A stretch of DNA of 53,388 nt from RGIG1681 sp045650505 (GTDB taxonomy: Bacteria; Bacillota; Clostridia; Christensenellales; UBA1242), in contig JAZRRE010000008.1 in assembly GCA_045650505.1 (NCBI GenBank), positions 1 through 53,388 of the forward strand. The letters run 5' to 3'. The notes under the pieces were generated by a model. It saw only the letters and a program-made list of their open reading frames with translations. It ran no database searches and was not told the origin of the DNA. Every line of letters begins with the position of its first letter. The first letter of the stretch is position 1. Shown here in pieces: positions 25,118-32,409 of the stretch. Position numbers and translations under genes: made by a program.

Positions 25118-25818
25118 TATTCATAAAGTAAAATTGGGTCGTTTTTAATATGGTCACAAGAAGTGAAATAATATGTCACCCCGTTGATGGTTGAAACCAA
25201 ATCACAGTTCACATAACCATGCAAATGACCAAACACAACTTTATCGACTCCATATTCTTCAAAGAGTTTAGTGAACTCACTTTGTTCTTTGTCAGTGTTA
25301 TATGGTGGAAAGTGCATCATTGCAACAATTTTCGAATCAGTTTCACCTTTTAAAACTTTTGCTGACATAAGTGTTAACTTTAATCTTTCAACTTCTCTTT
25401 TATAAATCTTTAAGTCTTCAGGTTCAAGTTCTTTATCTTTTTCAGGAACAGTCCAACCACGAGTGCCACAAATGATATAATCATCAATTTTAATAGCATC
25501 ATTTTGAATTGCCATAATTGATTCTGGCAAAATTTCTCGAACAGCAGAAATTGACTTCCACCAATATTCATGATTGCCTTTAATGATAATTTTCTTTCCT
25601 GGAAGTTCATCAATCCATTTAAGGTCAGCTTGCGCTTCTTCAAGTTTCATTGCCCAGCTTATATCACCAGCAATCAAAACCAAATCTTCACCAGTTACCT
25701 TTTGCTTCCAATTTGAAATTATTTTTTCAGTGTAACCCTCCCAATGTCCACCAAAAATATCCATTGGTTTATCACAAGAGTTAGACAAATGCAAATCACT
25801 TATTGCATAAATTTTCAT
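25117..25818 (-). CDS. Calcineurin-like metallophosphoesterase
   Basis: A 233-residue soluble phosphoesterase of the calcineurin superfamily. Dinuclear metal-binding motifs appear in order: AISDLHLS (DxH), LIAGDISWA (GD), IIKGNHEYWW (GNHE), AMMHFPPY and VFGHLHGY (GHxH). The full set argues for activity, but the substrate (nucleic acid, nucleotide or phosphoprotein) is unknown. Start 25818 follows GGAG with one base between the engB stop and the ATG, so the two are translationally coupled. The longer ATG at 25830 lies inside engB. Confidence 0.9.
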   Translation of the reverse strand: MKIYAISDLHLSNSCDKPMDIFGGHWEGYTEKIISNWKQKVTGEDLVLIAGDISWAMKLEEAQADLKWIDELPGKKIIIKGNHEYWWKSISAVREILPESIMAIQNDAIKIDDYIICGTRGWTVPEKDKELEPEDLKIYKREVERLKLTLMSAKVLKGETDSKIVAMMHFPPYNTDKEQSEFTKLFEEYGVDKVVFGHLHGYVNCDLVSTINGVTYYFTSCDHIKNDPILLYE

Positions 25819-25819
25819 A

Positions 25820-26410
25820 TTATTCTCCATCTACAAATTGATAGATACGATTAACCAAACTGTCTTTACCATAAGAAGTTTCTGAACTAACAATATAAAT
25901 GTTTTCAACACCAACTTTAAGTGTGCTTGCAATTGTTGTGAGTTTTGACATTCTTTCAGACTTTTTGATTTTGTCGTACTTTGTTGCTACTATTGTAACA
26001 GGAATATTGTTAAATGTTAAGTAATTTAACATTTGAATATCTTGAGCTGTTGGAGTGTGTCTTATATCAACCAAAAGAACTGCACAAGCAAGGTTTTGAG
26101 TTTTTTCAATGAAACCATCAATCATCTTTCCCCAGCGTTGTTGTTCAAGTTTGCTTGCTTCTGCGTAACCATAACCAGGAAGGTCAACCAAAATAAATTC
26201 TTTATTAAATAAGAAAAAGTTGATGAGTTTTGTCTTTCCTTGAGTTGAAGAAACTTTTGCAAGTTTTGAATTATTTGAAAGCATATTTATAATGCTAGAC
26301 TTTCCCACATTACTTCTTCCAACAAGCAAAACTTCTGGAAGATTAAAACCTTCATAATTTTCTGAATCTGCTTGAGATTTTAAAAAAACAGCATTTTTTA
26401 TCAATTTCAT
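25820..26410 (-). CDS. engB: Ribosome biogenesis GTPase EngB (YsxC/YihA)
   Basis: A TRAFAC-class GTPase needed for 50S subunit assembly. G motifs are GRSNVGKSS (G1), DLPGYGYA (G3) and VATKYDKIKK (G4), with SSETSYGKD in the G5 position. The 196-residue length is typical. GGGAG lies before the ATG. It follows clpX, a common order in low-GC Gram-positives, but has its own promoter and an approximately 80-base leader. Confidence 0.96.
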   Translation of the reverse strand: MKLIKNAVFLKSQADSENYEGFNLPEVLLVGRSNVGKSSIINMLSNNSKLAKVSSTQGKTKLINFFLFNKEFILVDLPGYGYAEASKLEQQRWGKMIDGFIEKTQNLACAVLLVDIRHTPTAQDIQMLNYLTFNNIPVTIVATKYDKIKKSERMSKLTTIASTLKVGVENIYIVSSETSYGKDSLVNRIYQFVDGE

Positions 26411-26497
26411 ATCTAAATTCTCCCGTTTTTTATTAAAAATTAACCATTTTTGCGTTTTTTAAAGTGGTTGTTATTTTTAATTTACTATACGCTTAAC

Positions 26498-26526
26498 ATT
26501 TTAACACGAATTTTTCAAAAAATCAA
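26498..26526 (-). promoter_or_regulatory. Promoter of engB
   Basis: The -35 TTGATT (26521-26526), 17 bp, and -10 TAAAAT (26498-26503) preceded by TGT (extended -10). The leader contains a TTAACCA/TGGTT inverted repeat (about 26438-26470). Confidence 0.7.
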
Positions 26527-26537
26527 TAGTTATTAAA

Positions 26538-26590
26538 AAAACACCACCAAATTTATTTTTTTAAATAAATTTTGGCAGTGTTTTTTTATT
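26538..26590 (-). terminator. Intrinsic terminator after clpX
   Basis: A long stem of about 20 bp (AAACACCACC plus AT-rich extension from 26538, and its complement ending near 26583) with one bulge, followed by T residues on the minus strand. Confidence 0.85.
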
Positions 26591-26593
26591 TTA

Positions 26594-27946
26594 TTATGCT
26601 GTCACTGTTTCTTCGGTTTCGGTTTTTTGTTCTTTATATATAACTGTTTGTGTTACCTTTGAATCGTCTTTTTCATCGACATCCATAACAATTTTTTTGA
26701 TATTTTCTTTATTGCTTGGTGTTTCATACATAACAGGAAGCATTGTTGTTTCAACTATTGTTCGAAGACCTCTCGCCCCTGTTTTGAGTTCAATTGCCCT
26801 TTTTGCAAAGTTCAAAATTGCTTCGTTTGTAAACTCTAACTTAACGCCATCCATTTCAAACAATTTCTTATATTGTTTAACAAGAGCATTTCTTGGTTCT
26901 GTTAAAATTTTCTTTAATGCTTTTTCATCAAGTTCTTGAAGTGTTACAGTGATTGGAACACGACCAATAAATTCTGGAATCAAACCAAATTTAATAAGGT
27001 CATGAGGTTCAACTTTTGAAAGCACTTCATCATCTTTGATTTGTGATTTTGATTTAACATTTCCACCAAAACCAAGACTTGCATTTTCTGTTCTCTTTTT
27101 AATGATATCGTTAAGGCCAACAAATGCACCACCCAAAATAAACAAAATGTTTGTGGTGTCAATTTGCAAACATTCTTGATTTGGATGTTTTCTTCCACCT
27201 TGTGGAGGAACATTTGCAACTGTTCCCTCTAAAATCTTTAAAAGTGATTGTTGAACACCTTCACCAGAAACATCTCTTGTGATTGACATATTTTCAGACT
27301 TTCTTGCAATCTTGTCAATTTCATCAATATAGATGATTCCCTTTTCGGCTTTCTTGATATCAAAACTTGCGTTTTGAATGAGTTTTAATAAAATGTTTTC
27401 AACATCATCACCAACATAACCAGCCTCAGTGAGAGTTGTTGCATCAGCTGAAGCAAATGGAACATCAAGAATTTTTGCAAGTGTTTTTGCAATTAAAGTT
27501 TTTCCTGAACCGGTTGGTCCAAGCATTAAAACATTGCTCTTTTCAAGTTCAACGTCTTCAAAAATTTTAGTTTTTGCTTCGCCTTGCTTTGCAAGTTCTT
27601 CGTTCTTTTGGCGTTTTGAAATAAAATAATTAATTCTTTTGTAGTGGTTATAAACCGCAACTGAAAGCACTTCTTTTGCCTTGTCTTGACCAATAATATA
27701 TTCATCAAGTTCTTTTTTGATTTTTTCAGGTGGCAAAAGGTCAAAAACTTTTTCTTTTGTTCTTTTTCTTTCTTCAGCGTCTAAAATCTCTCTGCAAATT
27801 CTAATGCAATCGTTACAAATTCCAACGCTTCCGTTTGGGTTTTCAACAATTTCTTTAAACGCACCACGAGGTCTTCCACAAAAAGAACAATTTCCATTTC
27901 TTTTTGGCTGTTCATTGTTGGTGTTTGGTGTTTGATTGTCGTCCAT
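26594..27946 (-). CDS. clpX: ATP-dependent Clp protease ATP-binding subunit ClpX
   Basis: An AAA+ unfoldase that delivers substrates to ClpP. The N-terminal four-cysteine zinc domain (CSFCGRPRGAF ... CNDCIRIC, about residues 20-50) is followed by Walker A GPTGSGKT, the pore loop GYVGDD, Walker B IIYIDEIDKIARK and the ClpP-docking loop with LGF (ENASLGFGGNVKS). Sensor-2 region GARGLR is present. At 450 residues it is slightly longer than usual because of a charged C-terminal tail. AAGGAG precedes the ATG. It lies about 70 bases downstream of clpP across a hairpin. Confidence 0.97.
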   Translation of the reverse strand: MDDNQTPNTNNEQPKRNGNCSFCGRPRGAFKEIVENPNGSVGICNDCIRICREILDAEERKRTKEKVFDLLPPEKIKKELDEYIIGQDKAKEVLSVAVYNHYKRINYFISKRQKNEELAKQGEAKTKIFEDVELEKSNVLMLGPTGSGKTLIAKTLAKILDVPFASADATTLTEAGYVGDDVENILLKLIQNASFDIKKAEKGIIYIDEIDKIARKSENMSITRDVSGEGVQQSLLKILEGTVANVPPQGGRKHPNQECLQIDTTNILFILGGAFVGLNDIIKKRTENASLGFGGNVKSKSQIKDDEVLSKVEPHDLIKFGLIPEFIGRVPITVTLQELDEKALKKILTEPRNALVKQYKKLFEMDGVKLEFTNEAILNFAKRAIELKTGARGLRTIVETTMLPVMYETPSNKENIKKIVMDVDEKDDSKVTQTVIYKEQKTETEETVTA

Positions 27947-27967
27947 AAATTCTCCTTAAAATAAAAT

Positions 27968-28007
27968 CAAGATATGCAAAAAAACAAATCGTCTTTTGTA
28001 TATCTTG
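27968..28007 (-). other. Stem-loop between clpP and clpX
   Basis: A 14-bp near-perfect inverted repeat (CAAGATATGCAAAA at 27968-27981 and TTTTGTATATCTTG at 27994-28007) with a 12-base loop. The minus strand continues into ATTTTATTTT, so it could be a weak or partial terminator or an mRNA-stability element that sets the ClpP:ClpX ratio. Confidence 0.6.
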
Positions 28008-28014
28008 ACAAACA

Positions 28015-28608
28015 TTATCTTTTTGCGTAAATCTCGTCGATAAGACCATATTTTTTAGCTTCTTCAGCAGACATAAAGTTATCTCTGTCAGTATCTTTTT
28101 CAATGGTCTCAATAGGCATACCTGTGTTTTCTGACAAGATTCTGTTTATTGTCTTTTTGGTTTTTTCCATATGTGCAGCGTGAATTTTGATATCACTTGC
28201 TTGACCTTGGAAACCTCCAAGTGGCTGATGAATCATCACTTCTGAATTTGAAAGAGCAAATCTCTTTCCTTTTGCACCACTAGAAAGAAGTATTGCTGCC
28301 ATTGATGCAGCCATACCGATACAAACAGTTCTAACATCACATCTAATATAGTTCATTGTGTCATAAATTGCCATACCAGCAACCACGCTTCCACCTGGAC
28401 TATTGATGTATAAAGTGATATCTTTATCTGAATCTTTACCCTCTAAATACACAAGTTGTGCAATCACAAGGTTTGCAGATTGGTCATTAATTTCACCTGT
28501 TAAAAAAATGATTCTATCTTCTAAAAGTCTTGAATAAATGTCGTAAGACCTCTCTCCTCGGTTGGTTTGTTCAACAACCATAGGAATAAGCATATCTTTT
28601 TCGTTCAT
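28015..28608 (-). CDS. clpP: ATP-dependent Clp protease proteolytic subunit ClpP
   Basis: A serine peptidase forming the tetradecameric proteolytic chamber. The catalytic triad is visible: Ser in IGMAASMAAILL, His in SEVMIHQPLGG and Asp in KDTDRDNFMS. The N-terminal start (LIPMVVEQTNRGERSYDIYSR) and 197-residue length are typical of ClpP1. It lies between tig and clpX, the conserved order. Confidence 0.97.
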   Translation of the reverse strand: MNEKDMLIPMVVEQTNRGERSYDIYSRLLEDRIIFLTGEINDQSANLVIAQLVYLEGKDSDKDITLYINSPGGSVVAGMAIYDTMNYIRCDVRTVCIGMAASMAAILLSSGAKGKRFALSNSEVMIHQPLGGFQGQASDIKIHAAHMEKTKKTINRILSENTGMPIETIEKDTDRDNFMSAEEAKKYGLIDEIYAKR

Positions 28609-28669
28609 AATACGCTCCTAAATGTTTATAAATTTAAGTTTTTACAATAAATATTTTTTTAGTCAATTA

Positions 28670-28739
28670 AAAGTGCAATTATAAGCAAAATCTCACAATT
28701 AATTATATTTGTGAAACCCTGCGATTATTATTGCACTTT
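28670..28739 (-). terminator. Long stem-loop between tig and clpP, probable terminator
   Basis: AAAGTGCAAT (28670-28679) pairs with ATTGCACTTT (28730-28739) across a 50-base loop that itself holds a TCACAA/TTGTGA hairpin (28693-28714). It lies just past the tig stop codon. The T tail on the minus strand is only moderate, so attenuation or processing is an alternative to simple termination. Confidence 0.6.
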
Positions 28740-28750
28740 AAATTTTTTAA

Positions 28751-30037
28751 TTAGTCAATATTGTTCTTTTGTTTTAAAAGTTTAATAACTTTGTCTGAAA
28801 CAATGTTGTTTTCAATAACATCTCTTTGATTTGGAGTCATTGTCTTTTTAAGTTCTTCAGTAGTCTTTTTCATTTTTTCAGCAAGTTCAGCAAGTTTTGC
28901 ATCAACTTCTGCTTCTTCTGCTTTAAGATTTTCTGATTTAACAAGTTCACCTAAAACAAGGCTTGTTCTGATTTGTTTTTCAGTGTCTGCTTCTCTTGAT
29001 TTTCTGAACTCTTCATCTGTTGTGTTCATATAAGCAAGATACATTTCATAACTCATACCTTGTGCAGCAAGAGCTCTCTTTGTTTCTTCAATTCCACGAG
29101 CAATTTGGTTTGTAACCATACACTTTGGAATTTCAACAGTTGCATTTTTTACAAATGCATCAACAAGTGCGTTATCAAGTTCTTTTTCTGCATTTGCTTC
29201 TTTTTCTGCTTTGATTTTTTCTTTTGTATCTTTCTTAAGTTCAGCAAGTGTGTTAAATTCGCTAACTTCTGCAGCAAATTTATCATCAATTTCTGGAATT
29301 TGTTTTTCACGAATAGCAAGAACCTTAACAGCAAAAACTGCAGGCTTTCCAGCAAGTTCTTTTGCGTGGTATGCATCTGGGAATGTTACATTGATATCTT
29401 TTTGTTCATCAATTGTCATACCAACAACTTGTTCTTCGAAACCAGCAATAAATGAATGGCTTCCAAGTTCAAGTTCAAAATCTTTAGCAGTGCCACCTTC
29501 AAAAGCAACACCATTCATTGAACCAGCAAAGTCAATGTTTACAAGGTCACCCATTTTAGCAGGTTTATCTGTAACATCAACATATCTTGCTTGTTTGTTT
29601 TGCAATTCAACAATTTTTTCATCAACTTCTTTTTCAGAAACTGAAACTTTTGATTTTTTAACGTTAAGACCTTCAAGGCTTCCAAGTGTAACTTCTGGAA
29701 GAAGTGTTACTGTTGCAACCCATTCAACACCATCTTTAGAAACTGATTTAACTGAAATTTCAGGATAATCAACTGCTTGAACATCTGTTTCTTTTTCTAA
29801 AAATTCAAAGAATGAATCATCGCAAACTGCGTTTAATGCATCTTCATAGAATAAAAATTCACCATAAGTTTTTTCTAAAACTTTTCTAGGAATTTTGCCT
29901 TGTCTAAAACCATCAAGTTTATATTTTCCTTTGTTTTTTTGGTAAGCTTTTTCAATTTCTGCTTCCCATTCACCAGCGTTTAATTTGAATTCAACGGTAA
30001 GTTTTCCGTCTTTCTTTTCACCAATTTTGTATGTCAT
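28751..30037 (-). CDS. tig: Trigger factor (ribosome-associated chaperone)
   Basis: A chaperone and peptidyl-prolyl isomerase that binds at the ribosome exit tunnel. The N-terminal ribosome-binding domain holds the signature GFRQGKIPRKVLEKTYG (about residues 43-59). The FKBP-like PPIase domain (about 150-245) includes GDLVNIDFAGSMNGVAFEGG and GFEEQVVGM. A long helical C-terminal substrate-binding domain follows. The 428-residue length is typical. AAGGAG precedes the ATG. Confidence 0.97.
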   Translation of the reverse strand: MTYKIGEKKDGKLTVEFKLNAGEWEAEIEKAYQKNKGKYKLDGFRQGKIPRKVLEKTYGEFLFYEDALNAVCDDSFFEFLEKETDVQAVDYPEISVKSVSKDGVEWVATVTLLPEVTLGSLEGLNVKKSKVSVSEKEVDEKIVELQNKQARYVDVTDKPAKMGDLVNIDFAGSMNGVAFEGGTAKDFELELGSHSFIAGFEEQVVGMTIDEQKDINVTFPDAYHAKELAGKPAVFAVKVLAIREKQIPEIDDKFAAEVSEFNTLAELKKDTKEKIKAEKEANAEKELDNALVDAFVKNATVEIPKCMVTNQIARGIEETKRALAAQGMSYEMYLAYMNTTDEEFRKSREADTEKQIRTSLVLGELVKSENLKAEEAEVDAKLAELAEKMKKTTEELKKTMTPNQRDVIENNIVSDKVIKLLKQKNNID

Positions 30038-30070
30038 TATAATTCTCCTTAATAATTAACTAACATTCTT

Positions 30071-30099
30071 ATTTTAATGAATATCTCTCATTTTGTCAA
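30071..30099 (-). promoter_or_regulatory. Sigma-A promoter of tig
   Basis: A consensus -35 TTGACA (30094-30099), 17 bp, and -10 TAAAAT (30071-30076). An imperfect direct repeat (AAATGAGAGATAT and AAATGAGATAT) flanks the -35. Confidence 0.85.
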
Positions 30100-30130
30100 G
30101 ATTTATATCTCATTTAGCCCCTTTAACCAA

Positions 30131-30160
30131 CAAAAAAACTGCGACTTAACGCAGTTTTTA
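30131..30160 (-). terminator. Intrinsic terminator after the small membrane-protein pair
   Basis: The stem ACTGCG (30138-30143), loop of six and CGCAGT (30150-30155) is followed by T residues on the minus strand. Confidence 0.85.
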
Positions 30161-30164
30161 ATTC

Positions 30165-30506
30165 TTAATATAAAATTAACATCACAAATGTAAAAATAAA
30201 GGCTAATGCTGAAAGCACTAAATAAACAATTGAAAGTGTTTTCTTTTTTGTGTCATTCTCATCAGTTTTTTCACCTTCGACATTTTCTTCAACCATTTCA
30301 GCCTGATGTTTTTTTGAAAATGTTATATAAACTTTGATTGATAAAACAACTGTCAAAATTAAGAAACACACGGTGTACATAATTATTGAATATTTCATAA
30401 CAGCAACGCTTCCGGTAAATTGAAAAATTAAAACCAAAACAGTTGCAATTATTGCCGAAACAAAACTTGAAATGTCTAATGTTTTTAAAATATCTTTCTT
30501 ATTCAT
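30165..30506 (-). CDS. Small membrane protein, unknown function
   Basis: A 113-residue protein with three predicted transmembrane helices: two in the first half (SSFVSAIIATVLVLIF and IIMYTVCFLILTVVL) and one at the C-terminus (LSIVYLVLSALAFIFTFVML). They are separated by an acidic cytoplasmic-looking loop rich in Glu and Lys. Not recognised. It lies 12 bases after another small three-helix protein, with AGGTG upstream of the start at 30506, so they form a two-gene unit. Confidence 0.75.
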   Translation of the reverse strand: MNKKDILKTLDISSFVSAIIATVLVLIFQFTGSVAVMKYSIIMYTVCFLILTVVLSIKVYITFSKKHQAEMVEENVEGEKTDENDTKKKTLSIVYLVLSALAFIFTFVMLILY

Positions 30507-30518
30507 AAACAGCACCTA

Positions 30519-30851
30519 TTATAAAATTATACCTGTAATAATCATAACCACTGCAACAGCCCAAACAACCCACATCCAGATTTTTCTTCTGTGAGAAATA
30601 TAAACTGCTGAAAGCAAGCAAAGAACTGCCCAGCCAATCGCATTTGCAATTGTTTGCATAGCACCTGTTATTGATGATGAAAGCCCAAATTTAGCCAAAA
30701 TCATAGCGATAAATAATGCTAAACCACCAATACAAACCGCTGCATAAGATAAAATGTTTAAAATATAGCCGAATGAAAAACCTCTTTTTGAAGATGAGAT
30801 GTGTGATGTTGTTGTTTTTTGTGTGCTTTTTGCACTTGTATTTGTTGCCAT
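30519..30851 (-). CDS. Small membrane protein, unknown function
   Basis: A 110-residue protein with a Ser/Thr-rich tail of about 25 residues and three transmembrane helices (ILNILSYAAVCIGGLALFIAMIL, a middle helix around IGWAVLCLLSAVYI, and MWVVWAVAVVMIITGIIL). Not recognised. It has a very strong AAGGAGG ribosome site and its own promoter, so it is probably well expressed. It is cotranscribed with the next small membrane protein. Confidence 0.75.
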   Translation of the reverse strand: MATNTSAKSTQKTTTSHISSSKRGFSFGYILNILSYAAVCIGGLALFIAMILAKFGLSSSITGAMQTIANAIGWAVLCLLSAVYISHRRKIWMWVVWAVAVVMIITGIIL

Positions 30852-30878
30852 AATAAAAACCTCCTTATTTGCAATTTT

Positions 30879-30908
30879 ATTATATAATTTATAAAAAATT
30901 CAAGTCAA
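30879..30908 (-). promoter_or_regulatory. Promoter of the small membrane-protein pair
   Basis: The -35 TTGACT (30903-30908), 18 bp, and a perfect -10 TATAAT (30879-30884). It lies just after the rluD-family stop codon, with no terminator visible between. Confidence 0.75.
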
Positions 30909-30916
30909 TGATAATT

Positions 30917-31834
30917 TTATCGATTTTTAAGTTTATTTAAAATCTTTGTGAAATATTCAGGAATATCACATTCAAAAGTCATTCTTTTTCTAGATGTTGG
31001 ATGAGTGAGTTCAAGTTTATAAGCATGAAGAAGTTGCCCATTTAAATTAAACTTTTGATTTTTTATTCCATAAGTTTTATCACCAACAATTGGGTGCCCT
31101 AAATGTTTTGAATGAACCCTAATTTGGTGTGTTCTGCCGGTTTCTAAAATAAATTCAACCAAACAGTAATCGCCAAATCTTTCAATCACTTTGAAGTTAG
31201 TTATCGCCTTTTTGCCATCTTCAACAACAGCCATCATTTTTCTGTCTTGAGGGTTTCTTCCAATAAATGTTTCAATTCTTCCCTCATCAGTTTTAAGGTT
31301 ACCTTCTAAAAGTGCTAAATAGTGCCTAAAGCAACTGTGCTCTGCAATTTGTCCAGCCAAACTTTCGTGTGCTTTATCATTTTTTGCAACAACCAAAAGT
31401 CCTGAAGTGTCTTTATCAATTCTGTGAACAATGCCTGGTCTAATCTTGTTTGAACCTTGGCTTAAATTTTCAAAGTGATATAAAAGTGCATTGACAAGCG
31501 TGTGATTATAAGCCCCTGGTGCTGGATGCACAACCATTCCCTGTGGTTTGTTTATGATTGCAAAATCATCATCTTCATAAACAATATCAAGTGGAATATT
31601 TTCTGCTTCAGCATTGATTTCAAGAATTTCTTTTGAAAATGAAAGTGTTATAACATCTCCATTTTTAACCAAGAAACCTGCTTTTCTCTTTTCCCCATTA
31701 ACAAGCGCTCTTCCTCCATCAATTTGAAGTTTAATTTGTGACCTGCTCCAATCAACTTCATCTGAAAGAAAAACATCAAGTCTTGTTTTTTCTTCTAAAT
31801 CTTCCACAACCAACTCTGTGTTTAATTCAATCAT
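30917..31834 (-). CDS. RluD-family 23S rRNA pseudouridine synthase
   Basis: A 305-residue RNA pseudouridine synthase. An N-terminal S4 RNA-binding domain (RLDVFLSDEVDWSRSQIKLQ ... VNGEKRKAGFLVKNGD) is followed by the catalytic domain with the RluA/RluD signature HRIDKDTSGLLVVAKN, whose aspartate is the nucleophile. The C-terminal GRTHQIRVHSKHLGHPIVGD is typical. The start overlaps the lspA stop (ATGA), giving translational coupling. lspA-rluD adjacency is common in low-GC Gram-positives. The exact uridine targets cannot be read. Confidence 0.93.
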   Translation of the reverse strand: MIELNTELVVEDLEEKTRLDVFLSDEVDWSRSQIKLQIDGGRALVNGEKRKAGFLVKNGDVITLSFSKEILEINAEAENIPLDIVYEDDDFAIINKPQGMVVHPAPGAYNHTLVNALLYHFENLSQGSNKIRPGIVHRIDKDTSGLLVVAKNDKAHESLAGQIAEHSCFRHYLALLEGNLKTDEGRIETFIGRNPQDRKMMAVVEDGKKAITNFKVIERFGDYCLVEFILETGRTHQIRVHSKHLGHPIVGDKTYGIKNQKFNLNGQLLHAYKLELTHPTSRKRMTFECDIPEYFTKILNKLKNR

Positions 31835-32322
31835 TCTTCTTCCTTTAAATCGTTTGTTTTTTCTTCTTTTTTGTCTTCTTTCTTAAATGTATCAATAATC
31901 ATAAAAACGCAAAAAACTGCAACTGCGACCACAATAATGGCATCAGCAACATTAAAAATGGCAAAATTTAGGAATTTTAAGTAAATAAAATCACGAACAC
32001 CTTTGAAGAATATTCTGTCAATTAAATTGCCGATTGTACCACCCAAAATAAGCCCTAAACAAACTTTATAACGCATTTTATTTAAGAATTTTTTGCTTAA
32101 AATTAAATATGCTAAAGCAAGTGCAGCAAGCGAAGTTATCACTATAAAAACAGCACTGTTGCCTTCAAACATAGAAAAAGCAACACCCGTGTTTAAGGTG
32201 CTTTTAAACCACAATAAGTCACCTAAAACAACTTTTGTGGCTGTTCCATAAATTAAAAATTTTGTTAATTGGTCAACCCCAACAGCAACAAGTGCAAGGG
32301 CAAAACCTATAATCACCATCAT
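31831..32322 (-). CDS. lspA: Lipoprotein signal peptidase LspA
   Basis: A membrane aspartyl protease that cleaves the signal peptide of prolipoproteins. Four transmembrane helices. The catalytic aspartates lie in GGTIGNLIDRIF and FNVADAIIV, and the STLNTGVAFS motif is present. It is 163 residues with an acidic/basic tail. The ATG at 32322 has no Shine-Dalgarno sequence and lies six bases after the -10, suggesting a leaderless mRNA; a second ATG follows directly. It is coupled to the pseudouridine synthase gene. Confidence 0.95.
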   Translation of the reverse strand: MMVIIGFALALVAVGVDQLTKFLIYGTATKVVLGDLLWFKSTLNTGVAFSMFEGNSAVFIVITSLAALALAYLILSKKFLNKMRYKVCLGLILGGTIGNLIDRIFFKGVRDFIYLKFLNFAIFNVADAIIVVAVAVFCVFMIIDTFKKEDKKEEKTNDLKEEE

Positions 32323-32328
32323 ACCATA

Positions 32329-32357
32329 ATTTTAGCATAGCAATAAAAAAAAGACAA
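32329..32357 (-). promoter_or_regulatory. Promoter of lspA, leaderless arrangement
   Basis: The -35 TTGTCT (32352-32357), 17 bp, and -10 TAAAAT (32329-32334) preceded by TGC (extended -10). The -35 is part of the terminator stem of the upstream gene, and only six bases separate the -10 from the ATG. Confidence 0.6.
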
Positions 32358-32384
32358 GATATAATAATACCTTGTCTTTTTTAA
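32345..32384 (-). terminator. Intrinsic terminator of the VirB4/VirB6-like operon
   Basis: The stem AAAAAAGACAAG (32347-32358) and CTTGTCTTTTTT (32371-32382) with a 12-base loop has T runs on both strands. It follows the stop of the 1,378-residue gene. Confidence 0.88.
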
Positions 32385-32409
32385 TTCAAGAAAATTGTCA
32401 GAAATTAAA

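Noticed and set aside
26438..26470. AAAGTGGTT in the engB leader as another MraZ box
   Set aside because: Only one copy with the TGGT core is present and the last bases differ from AAAGTGGTCA. MraZ operators need at least two or three tandem boxes, and chance occurrence in AT-rich DNA is likely.
29211..29768. Long plus-strand open frame (185 codons) opposite tig
   Set aside because: It lies entirely antisense to the well-supported trigger factor gene and its translation is Ser/Ile-rich low complexity, as expected from the complement of Lys/Glu-rich coding sequence.
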